Origin: Candidatus Sulfopaludibacter sp. SbA3
Lineage (GTDB): Bacteria > Acidobacteriota > Vicinamibacteria > Vicinamibacterales > UBA2999
Direction: 5' to 3'
DNA: 64,000 bases
Assembly: GCA_945903265.1 (NCBI GenBank)
Contig: CAMDNQ010000008.1
Coordinates: forward strand, 62,001-126,000
Of the stretch, positions 27,823 to 34,716 are shown piece by piece. Within the stretch, counting starts at the first letter, position 1, and each line of letters opens with the position of its first letter. The notes under the pieces are model-generated. The model had not been told where the DNA came from. It worked only from the letters and a program-made list of their open reading frames with translations, and made no database searches. Both the position numbers and the translations under genes were made by a program.

Positions 27823-28938
27823 TTAGGTGAGATCCAGTACGCGGGGGATCGTGTCGATGGGTTCTGCGGTCGGAACCTCCTTGGCAGTCGTCACGTCCAG
27901 TTCCTTCAAACGCCGCGCGCTGACCAGCACCCTCGACTCCAGGGATCCCGCGGCGTCGTTATAGGCATTGACCGCCCCCTGGAGCTTTTTCCGCACCTCA
28001 TCGAAGTGTTCCGCAAACGTGCCCAACCGGTCATAAAACTCACGGCCCAGCCGCGCAACCTCCCGGTAGTTCTGCGCCAGCGCTTCCTGCCGCCATGTGT
28101 AGGCCACCGCCGTCAGGAGCGCGATGAGGGTGAGGGGGCTCGCCAGGAGCACCTTCTTCTTCAGGGCGAAATCGAGCAGCTTGGGATCCTGTCGCAGGGC
28201 TGCGCTCAGCAGATCCTCACCAGGCAGGAACATCACCACCATCTCGGGTGACTGTTCGAGCGCTCCCCAGTATCCTTTCGCCGCGAGCTTCTGGACGTGG
28301 TCGTTCACCTGCCGGGCATGTGCCTGGAGCCGCGACTGCCGGGTGGCATCGTCGACGTCCTCCTGCGCATCCATATAGGCCTCAAACGGCGCCTTGGAAT
28401 CGACGGCCACGCGGTTGCCGCCCGGGAGGTTGATCGTCATATCCGGCCGGAGACGCCCGCCATCGGTTGGCAGGTTCGGCTGGTCGTCGAAATCACAATG
28501 CTCGAGCATGCCCGCGAACTCGACGACCTGACGCAGTTGCCGTTCGCCCCACCGGCCTCGGACGTGCGGCGTCCGCAGCGCACGGGACAGGGTGCCGGTT
28601 GTCATGTCCAGCGCGTGGATCTTCTCGGCCAGAGTGCTGAATGTGGTGAGTCGGTCGCGCTCCGTCTCGGACAGGCGCTGATCCACCCGCTTGAGCGTGT
28701 CCTCGATTGCCTGCCTCGATGCCGCCAGCGACGTCGTCGCCATGTCGAGAAAGGCGGCGCGATTATCCGTGAGGGCACTGGCGGCCAGCACCTGAAACGT
28801 TTCGCGCTGCGTGGCCGTCAGCTGCTGCGCCATCTCGGCGCGCGCCTCAGCCACCTGCCGTCGAGCCTGGGACCGTACCAGTGCGATCGCGACGGCAATC
28901 ACGACGAGACATACTGCCGCGGCGAGCACCAGTTCCAT
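27823..28938 (-). CDS. rmuC: DNA recombination protein RmuC
   Basis: This RmuC-family protein, in E. coli linked to limiting inversions at inverted repeats, has a PD-(D/E)xK-like nuclease core. The 371 residues begin with a membrane helix (LVLAAAVCLVVIAVAIALV), continue with a coiled coil (about 25-120) and then the conserved core 'VRGRWGERQLRQVVEFAGML', 'RPDMTINLPGGNRVAVDSKAPFE' and 'SPEMVVMFLPGE'. The final part is again helical. ATG 28938 is preceded by AGGACAG. It is divergent from the M23 gene over 26 bases. Confidence 0.93.
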   Translation of the reverse strand: MELVLAAAVCLVVIAVAIALVRSQARRQVAEARAEMAQQLTATQRETFQVLAASALTDNRAAFLDMATTSLAASRQAIEDTLKRVDQRLSETERDRLTTFSTLAEKIHALDMTTGTLSRALRTPHVRGRWGERQLRQVVEFAGMLEHCDFDDQPNLPTDGGRLRPDMTINLPGGNRVAVDSKAPFEAYMDAQEDVDDATRQSRLQAHARQVNDHVQKLAAKGYWGALEQSPEMVVMFLPGEDLLSAALRQDPKLLDFALKKKVLLASPLTLIALLTAVAYTWRQEALAQNYREVARLGREFYDRLGTFAEHFDEVRKKLQGAVNAYNDAAGSLESRVLVSARRLKELDVTTAKEVPTAEPIDTIPRVLDLT

Positions 28939-28946
28939 CTGTCCTT

Positions 28947-28955
28947 TGATACCAT
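28947..28955 (+). promoter_or_regulatory. Extended -10 element of the M23 peptidase gene
   Basis: TGA-TACCAT lies 9 bases before TTG 28965 and 12 before GTG 28968. No Shine-Dalgarno is visible before any of the candidate starts, so a leaderless or very short leader is predicted. Confidence 0.4.
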
Positions 28956-28964
28956 GCCCGTCAA

Positions 28965-30206
28965 TTGGTGCGGGCTTCTGTGACGCGCGCGATCGGTGCT
29001 GGCAGCTGCGGGCTGTTCGCGACTGTTCTCATGGGATGCGGCGCTGACGCATCGCCGTCGACCTCACTCCTGGCCCGCGACATCTTTCTCACGCCAGACA
29101 CGGCGTCGATTCAGGGGGTCGTCCCGTCAGGGGCGACGCTCGACTCGATGCTTCGGGAACATGGCCTCGCGGCCAGTGTCGTGAACGCCGCGGTGGCGGC
29201 CGCCCATACCGTGTTCGACCCCCGCCGCCTGCGCGCTCCGCAGCCGTTTGCGCTCGAACGGACGCTCGACGGCCGCCTTCGCCACTTCGAGTACGAGATC
29301 GATCCTGACTCCTTCCTGCGAGTGGAACCCGTAGAGCTCGGCTCGGACCGTCTTCGCGCCGAGGTCGTGCCGATTCCAAAACGCCTGGAACATGCGGTCG
29401 TGGCTGGCGGTATCGGCGAGGAGACCCCGTCTCTTTTTCAGGCGATCGACGCTGCCGGCGAGAGCGCCGAGCTGACGATTGCGCTCGCCGGGATCTTCGC
29501 GGGCGAAATCGATTTCAACAACGACGTGCAGCCGGGAGACCGGTTCGTGCTGGCGTTCGAACGTTTCGTGCGGGAGGCCAGACCCTCGACCTACGGCGAC
29601 ATCACCGCTGCCGAATTCGAGAATGAAGGCCGGCGAATCCGTGCGATTCGCTTCTCCCCGGCGAATGGCCGGCCCGACTATTTCGACGAGCAGGGGCGAT
29701 CGCTGCAGCGTTTTTTCCTGCGATCGCCGCTGAAGTTCGAGCCGAGGGTGACGTCGCGCTATTCGATGAGCCGTTTCCACCCCGTACTCAGGACAGCCCG
29801 TCCGCATCGGGGCGTCGACTACGGCGCGCCGTCCGGCGCGCCGGTCGTGTCCGTGGCGAATGGCACCGTGGTCTCCGCCACCTACGACAACGCCAACGGA
29901 CGCATGGTCCGGGTACGACACGCATCGGGCTACGAGTCGTATTACCTGCATCTGTCGGCCTTTGCGCCGGGCATGCGGCGGGGGGCGCGCGTCGATCAGG
30001 GACAAATGGTCGGGCGCGTCGGCGCCACCGGCCTGGCGACAGGTCCGCACCTGCACTACGGCCTGCAGAAGAACGGCGGATGGGTCGATCCGCTTCGCGA
30101 GCACCGAAATATGCCACCGGGCGATCCGGTGCCGGCCGGCGACATGGACGCGTTTCGTGCGGTGCGCGACGCCGCGCTGAAGGAACTGGAGGGGCCGAAC
30201 TTATAA
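28965..30206 (+). CDS. M23 family metallopeptidase lipoprotein (LytM type)
   Basis: This peptidoglycan endopeptidase or its regulatory relative acts at the cell envelope. The 413 residues have a lipoprotein-like signal (VLMGC, Cys about 25), an OapA/LysM-like middle ('IQGVVPSGATLDSML', 'GDIDFNNDVQPGDRFV' region) and a C-terminal LytM domain. Metal ligands H281 and D285 (HRGVDYG) and H362-L-H364 (HLHYGL) are all intact, so it should be catalytically active. The start is ambiguous between TTG 28965, GTG 28968 and GTG 28980. The stop TAA overlaps the -10 of the next gene. Confidence 0.88.
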   Translation: MVRASVTRAIGAGSCGLFATVLMGCGADASPSTSLLARDIFLTPDTASIQGVVPSGATLDSMLREHGLAASVVNAAVAAAHTVFDPRRLRAPQPFALERTLDGRLRHFEYEIDPDSFLRVEPVELGSDRLRAEVVPIPKRLEHAVVAGGIGEETPSLFQAIDAAGESAELTIALAGIFAGEIDFNNDVQPGDRFVLAFERFVREARPSTYGDITAAEFENEGRRIRAIRFSPANGRPDYFDEQGRSLQRFFLRSPLKFEPRVTSRYSMSRFHPVLRTARPHRGVDYGAPSGAPVVSVANGTVVSATYDNANGRMVRVRHASGYESYYLHLSAFAPGMRRGARVDQGQMVGRVGATGLATGPHLHYGLQKNGGWVDPLREHRNMPPGDPVPAGDMDAFRAVRDAALKELEGPNL

Positions 30207-30207
30207 T
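30202..30207 (+). promoter_or_regulatory. Consensus -10 (TATAAT) of the DUF1015 gene
   Basis: A perfect TATAAT spans the stop codon of the M23 peptidase gene and ends 6 bases before GTG 30214. There is no room for a Shine-Dalgarno sequence, so transcription should start at the initiation codon and give a leaderless mRNA. The -35 region is poor. Confidence 0.6.
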
Positions 30208-30213
30208 CGATCT

Positions 30214-31431
30214 GTGTCCGCCATTTATCCGTTTCGCGCTCTTCGCCCCACCCCCGCATCAGCCGCTTCCGTTGCCGCCGTTCCCTACGATGTCGTGAAT
30301 GCCGACGAGGCGCGGGCGCTGGCCGCAGGGAACCCGCTCAGCTTTCTTCACGTGTCCCGCGCCGAGATCGATGTGCCGCCAGGGACCGATCCATATTCCG
30401 ACGCCGTCTATGCCAGGGCCGTGGAGAATTTCTCGGCGCTCAAGACGCGCGCGCCGCTCGTGGTCGAAGAAGCGCCCAGCCTGTACGTCTATCGCCTCCA
30501 GATGGGCGCGCACGTACAGACGGGCATCGCCGCCTGCTACTCGCTTGCCGAGTACGACACCGACGTCATCAAGAAACACGAGCGGACGCGCCGGGACAAA
30601 GAGGATGACCGGACGCGTCACATTCTCGAAACCCGCGCCCAGACCGGTCCCGTCTTCCTGACCTACCGCGCGTCAGCGGCGGTGGACGCCATCGTCGATC
30701 GCGCCGCGAAGGCAACGCCGCTATTCGAGTTCACAGCCGCCGACGGCATCCAGCACACGATCTGGCAGCTGCCGGCCGCGGAGCACAGGGCCGTCATCGA
30801 GGCGTTCGGGGGAATTTCAGCGCTGTACATCGCCGATGGGCATCATCGAGCCGCCAGCGCCGCGCGTGTGCGCCAGCGTCTGGGTGGCGACACACGGAAA
30901 GCCGGCGAGTGGGACACCTTTCTGGCGGTGGCATTTCCCGACAATCAAATGCAGGTGCTGCCGTACAACCGCGTCGTCAAGGATCTGGGATCGCATACGC
31001 CCGAGTCGCTGCTCGCGGCGCTGAGCGAGAGGCTGACCGTCACCGACGGCCCCGCCACGCCAAAACGCAAAGGCGACGTCGCGATGTTCCTGGGTGGGAC
31101 ATGGCGCACCCTCGCGCTCGGTAGGCCGCCCGCGGGCACCAGCCCTGCCGATGCGCTCGACGTGAGCCGCCTGCAGGACCTCGTGCTGACGCCGCTGCTC
31201 GGCATTGGCGACGTCCGTACTGATAAGCGCATCGATTTTGTCGGAGGCGCACGCGGCACAGGTGAGCTGGAGAAGCTGGTCTCGTCGGGAAAAGCCGCGG
31301 TTGGGTTTTCGATGTACCCGGTCAGCGTCGACGACCTGATGGCCATTTCAGACGCCGGCGGGATCATGCCGCCCAAGTCCACCTGGTTCGAGCCGAAGCT
31401 CCGCGACGGTCTGCTGTCGCACGTAATATAA
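30214..31431 (+). CDS. DUF1015 family protein
   Basis: This is a soluble 405-residue protein of the DUF1015 family, whose biochemical role is not established. The family's hallmark stretches are visible: 'YPFRALRPTP ... VAAVPYDVVNADEA', 'VIKKHERTRRDKEDDR' and 'ALYIADGHHRAASA'. Members often sit beside serC/serA, as here (serC starts 10 bases downstream), which suggests a link to serine metabolism. GTG 30214 is the start. Confidence 0.88.
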   Translation: MSAIYPFRALRPTPASAASVAAVPYDVVNADEARALAAGNPLSFLHVSRAEIDVPPGTDPYSDAVYARAVENFSALKTRAPLVVEEAPSLYVYRLQMGAHVQTGIAACYSLAEYDTDVIKKHERTRRDKEDDRTRHILETRAQTGPVFLTYRASAAVDAIVDRAAKATPLFEFTAADGIQHTIWQLPAAEHRAVIEAFGGISALYIADGHHRAASAARVRQRLGGDTRKAGEWDTFLAVAFPDNQMQVLPYNRVVKDLGSHTPESLLAALSERLTVTDGPATPKRKGDVAMFLGGTWRTLALGRPPAGTSPADALDVSRLQDLVLTPLLGIGDVRTDKRIDFVGGARGTGELEKLVSSGKAAVGFSMYPVSVDDLMAISDAGGIMPPKSTWFEPKLRDGLLSHVI

Positions 31432-31440
31432 GAGGACATC

Positions 31441-32541
31441 ATGCCCAGTACATCCGCCTCGACGCGCATCCACAATTTTTCCGCCGGCCCTGCGATGCTC
31501 CCGCTGCCGGTGCTCGAACAGGCGCAGCGCGATCTGGTGTCGCTGCCTGGCGTCGGCATGTCGGTGCTCGAAATCAGCCACCGGTCGAAGACGTTCGAGG
31601 ATCTTCTCGACACGGCGATCGCCGACATACGAGGGCTCGCGGGGATTCCCCCACACTACAAGGTCCTCATGCTGCAGGGAGGCGCCACGCTGCAGTTTTC
31701 GATGGTGCCGATGAACCTGCTCGGTGCCGGTGCAGCCGCCGATTACATCGATACGGGGTCGTGGGCGGACAAGGCGATCAAAGAGGCAAAGAAAGTCGGG
31801 ACGGTGAACGTCGTCGCCACGACCAAGGCCGATCAGTACGCGCGCATTCCGCGCCAGGACGAGCTGAAGCTCACGGCCGGCGCGGCATACGTGCACATGA
31901 CGACGAACAACACGATTGAGGGAACGGAGTGGAAGGCGCCGCCGAACGTCGGCAGCGTGCCGCTGGTGGCGGACGCCTCGTCGAACATTTTCAGCGGCCC
32001 GATCGACGTCGGCCGCTTCGGAATCGTGTACGCCGGCGCACAGAAGAATCTGGGGCCGTCTGGCGTCACACTCGTCATCATCCGGGAGGACCTGATCGGC
32101 CGGGCGGGCCCGACCGTGCCGATCATGCTGGACTACAAGATCCATGCGGAAAACAACTCCCTGTACAACACGCCGAATACGTTCGGGATCTACATCCTCG
32201 GTTTGACCGCCAAGTGGCTGAAGTCGCAGGGTGGCCTCGAGGCCGTGGCGCGCAACAACCAGCGCAAGGCGGGAAAGTTGTACGCCGAGATCGACCGGAC
32301 TGGTTTCTACCGCGGTACCGCGCAGAAGGACAGCCGCTCCCTCATGAACATCACGTTCCGCCTGGGGAGCGAGGCGCTCGAAAAGATCTTCGAAAAGGAC
32401 GCAACGGCCGCCGGTCTCGACGGACTGAAGGGCCACCGGTCGGTCGGTGGGATGCGCGCGTCGATCTACAACGCGTTCCCTGAAGCCGGCGTGGACGCCT
32501 TGGTCGACTTCATGCGGGAGTTCGAGCGGAAGAACGGCTAG
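31441..32541 (+). CDS. serC: Phosphoserine aminotransferase
   Basis: This PLP enzyme converts 3-phosphohydroxypyruvate and glutamate to phosphoserine in serine biosynthesis, and can serve pyridoxine synthesis. The 366 residues match the family. Visible are 'NFSAGPAMLPLPVLEQA', 'SVLEISHRSK' (substrate site), 'LQGGATLQFSMVPMNLL' and the PLP lysine K202 in AGAQKNLGPSG. AGAGGA lies 5 bases before the ATG. It probably forms an operon with the DUF1015 gene. serA and serB are not in view. Confidence 0.95.
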   Translation: MPSTSASTRIHNFSAGPAMLPLPVLEQAQRDLVSLPGVGMSVLEISHRSKTFEDLLDTAIADIRGLAGIPPHYKVLMLQGGATLQFSMVPMNLLGAGAAADYIDTGSWADKAIKEAKKVGTVNVVATTKADQYARIPRQDELKLTAGAAYVHMTTNNTIEGTEWKAPPNVGSVPLVADASSNIFSGPIDVGRFGIVYAGAQKNLGPSGVTLVIIREDLIGRAGPTVPIMLDYKIHAENNSLYNTPNTFGIYILGLTAKWLKSQGGLEAVARNNQRKAGKLYAEIDRTGFYRGTAQKDSRSLMNITFRLGSEALEKIFEKDATAAGLDGLKGHRSVGGMRASIYNAFPEAGVDALVDFMREFERKNG

Positions 32542-32551
32542 CGGCTAGCCT

Positions 32552-33871
32552 TCAACTGTCCTGGGGTGACGGCGTGGGAGGCCTGCGCCGCCGCCGCCGC
32601 CGCCGCCGGCGCGGGGGCGCCGCGCCCGCGGCTTCACCCTCCGGCTCAACGGTCTCGGCGGCCCCCAGAAGCCCCCGCCAGTGCTCGAGCACCTCGGGCG
32701 TGTCCCCGTGAATATCCAGCCAGGTCAACGCATCCTGAAACGGTCCGCGATGCGTCAGGGCCTTCCGGGCGCGCGGTGAGAGATTCGAGTCGAGCAGCCG
32801 CCGCTGCAGGCCGAGAATCTGCCGGAGGCGATCGATATCGCGCCGCGGCAGCGGCAACATGCCAAGCGCCAGCGCCGGCTCACGACGGCGCCTGTCACCA
32901 TCCCGAGGGAAGGGGGGCGGCGGGCCTCCGAGACCCAGTCCAAGCGGGACGATGAGCGAGCCGAGCAGGATGGCGTTCGACAGGGTCTCGGGCGTGCCCT
33001 CGAATCGCTTCCGGTAGGCGTCGAGCGCGCCGAGCGATCGCCACAGCGCGTCGCCGGATCGGGCCTGCAATTGCGCCGCAATCGGTTCCAGCAGCCGCCG
33101 TTCGGCAAGCATCCGGAACGCGCGTTCGCCAGCCCCCGCCCTCAGCAACTTGTACAGCTCCTCGAGGAGACGCGCCGGAGACGCCTTGGCAATCTCGGCC
33201 CGATGCTTTTCGATCGCGGCCTCGCTCGGCGGATCGATGGAAAAGTTCAGGCGGGCGGCCATCGACACCGCACGAAGCATGCGGACCGGATCTTCCTGAA
33301 AGCGCTCGTTCGGGTCGCCGATGCACCGCATCACCTTCGCGCGGAGATCGTCGAGGCCGCCGGTGTAGTCGATGACCGAAAACGTGCTGATGTCGTAGAA
33401 CAGCGCGTTGACGGTGAAATCGCGCCGGAAGGCGTCTTCCTCAGGCGTCCCGAAGCTGTTGTCGCGGTGCACGATCCGCGAGTGGCCCGGCGGATCGGAC
33501 TCGTCGACAGGAATCGCGTGTTCTGCAATGGGCTCGGCGTTCGCGGCAGCGATCTCCTCGGCCGACAGCTGCCGCCGGAACGTCGCCACTTCGATGTTCT
33601 TGGTCCCGAACCGCACATGCGCAAGACGGAATCGGCGCCCGATGATCCAGCAGTTCCGGAAGAGTTTCTTGACCTGGTATGGATGCGCCGACGTTCCGAT
33701 GTCGAAGTCCTTGGGCCGCAGGCCGAGGAGCAGGTCGCGGACACTGCCGCCGACCAGATACGCGACGTAGTCGTTCTGATGGAGACGGTACAGGACGCGC
33801 AGCGCGTCGGGATCGATTTGTGTGCGCGACAGTGAGTGCTCGCTTCGCGGCACCACTACCGGATTCGCCAT
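32552..33871 (-). CDS. pcnB: Polynucleotide adenylyltransferase (poly(A) polymerase I type)
   Basis: This class II nucleotidyltransferase adds 3' poly(A) tails to RNA and so marks it for decay. The 439 residues start at ATG 33871 (MANPVVVPRSEHS). They carry 'YLVGGSVRDLLLG', the metal-binding 'KDFDIGTSAHP' and the PcnB-specific 'RRFRLAHVRFG' that separates it from CCA-adding enzymes. The C-terminus ends in a basic tail (RRRRRRRRRR) encoded by a CGG repeat, as in many PcnB proteins that bind RNA there. TACAAT (33880-33885) sits 8 bases before the ATG. A longer reading to 34009 would run through the divergent promoter. Confidence 0.9.
   Translation of the reverse strand: MANPVVVPRSEHSLSRTQIDPDALRVLYRLHQNDYVAYLVGGSVRDLLLGLRPKDFDIGTSAHPYQVKKLFRNCWIIGRRFRLAHVRFGTKNIEVATFRRQLSAEEIAAANAEPIAEHAIPVDESDPPGHSRIVHRDNSFGTPEEDAFRRDFTVNALFYDISTFSVIDYTGGLDDLRAKVMRCIGDPNERFQEDPVRMLRAVSMAARLNFSIDPPSEAAIEKHRAEIAKASPARLLEELYKLLRAGAGERAFRMLAERRLLEPIAAQLQARSGDALWRSLGALDAYRKRFEGTPETLSNAILLGSLIVPLGLGLGGPPPPFPRDGDRRRREPALALGMLPLPRRDIDRLRQILGLQRRLLDSNLSPRARKALTHRGPFQDALTWLDIHGDTPEVLEHWRGLLGAAETVEPEGEAAGAAPPRRRRRRRRRRPPTPSPQDS
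32587..32607. repeat. GCC trinucleotide repeat encoding poly-Arg in pcnB
   Basis: Seven consecutive GCC units on the plus strand encode arginine (CGG) codons in the pcnB frame, close to the protein's C-terminus. Such a short pure repeat could vary in length between strains. Confidence 0.7.
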
Positions 33872-33879
33872 CGGACTGA

Positions 33880-33895
33880 ATTGTAATGCTACGAT
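33880..33895. promoter_or_regulatory. Divergent -10 elements of pcnB and the TPR-like gene
   Basis: TACAAT on the minus strand (33880-33885) lies 8 bases before the pcnB ATG. An extended TGC-TACGAT on the plus strand (33887-33895) lies 7 bases before ATG 33903. Both fall within a 31-base gap, predicting two leaderless divergent transcripts. Confidence 0.5.
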
Positions 33896-33902
33896 CGCGG
33901 CG

Positions 33903-34715
33903 ATGCGAATGGGCGGCGCATGCGTGCTCATCGTCATGGTGCTGGCGGCCCCGTCGACGCTCGTCGCGGCGGAGCATCCGTCACTGGCCCAAGCACGAGC
34001 CCTGTACAACGCCGGCGACTACGACGGCGCCATTGCCGCGGCTGGGGTCGCCCGGACCGAACCCGCCTCGGCCGACGCTGCGGCGCTGGTGACCGGCAGA
34101 GCCCATCTCGAGCGATTCCGGGCTGGTCCTGGTGATCCCGCCGATTTAACGGCCGCGCGCCAGGCGCTGTCGGCCGCGCGAATCGCCGCCCTTCTTCCTC
34201 GCGACCAGGTCGACCTGCTGGTGGGTCTCGGCCAGGCGCTCTTTCTGACCAACGCATTCGGCGCCGCCGCGGAGCTGTTCGACAGCGCCCTCGCGCGGGC
34301 GGACGTGTTGCCGTACCGAGACCGGATGTTGCTGCTCGACTGGTGGGCCACCGCGATTGACCGCGAGGCGCAGAGCCTGCCGCTCGAACGCCGCACGGCC
34401 GCGCTCGGGCGCGTCGTCTCGAGGATGGAGGCGGAGCTGGCGGCCGATCCCGGCCAGGCGGCGGCCAATTACTGGCTCGCGGTAGCGGCGCGGGGAACCG
34501 GCGACGTCGAACGGGCGTGGCACGCGGCGGTGGCTGCGTGGGTGCGCGCGCCGCTCCGCCCCGATGCCACCACGACCCTGCGCCACGACGTCGATCGATT
34601 CATGATCGCGGTGCTGATACCGGAGCGAGCCCGCATGCGCCCCGCGCGTGAGCAGGCGGCGGCCCTTGCTGACCTCAGGTCTCAATGGGACGCCGTCAAG
34701 GATCAGTGGAAATAG
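33903..34715 (+). CDS. Secreted TPR-like repeat protein, unknown function
   Basis: This 270-residue protein has a signal peptide (MRMGGACVLIVMVLAAPSTLVAA) and then helical, alanine-rich repeats of tetratricopeptide type (first unit 'ALYNAGDYDGAIAAA', a further unit near 'YWLAVAARGTGDVERAWHAA'). It is probably a periplasmic scaffold. ATG 33903 is chosen over 33822 because the latter lies inside pcnB and would put 27 charged residues before the signal. Its stop is one base from the stop of the convergent polA gene. No specific function can be assigned. Confidence 0.72.
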   Translation: MRMGGACVLIVMVLAAPSTLVAAEHPSLAQARALYNAGDYDGAIAAAGVARTEPASADAAALVTGRAHLERFRAGPGDPADLTAARQALSAARIAALLPRDQVDLLVGLGQALFLTNAFGAAAELFDSALARADVLPYRDRMLLLDWWATAIDREAQSLPLERRTAALGRVVSRMEAELAADPGQAAANYWLAVAARGTGDVERAWHAAVAAWVRAPLRPDATTTLRHDVDRFMIAVLIPERARMRPAREQAAALADLRSQWDAVKDQWK

Positions 34716-34716
34716 A

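Noticed and set aside
26479-28251. 590-residue open frame antisense to glnS and rmuC
   Set aside because: Same cause. It crosses two well-identified genes and shows no domain.
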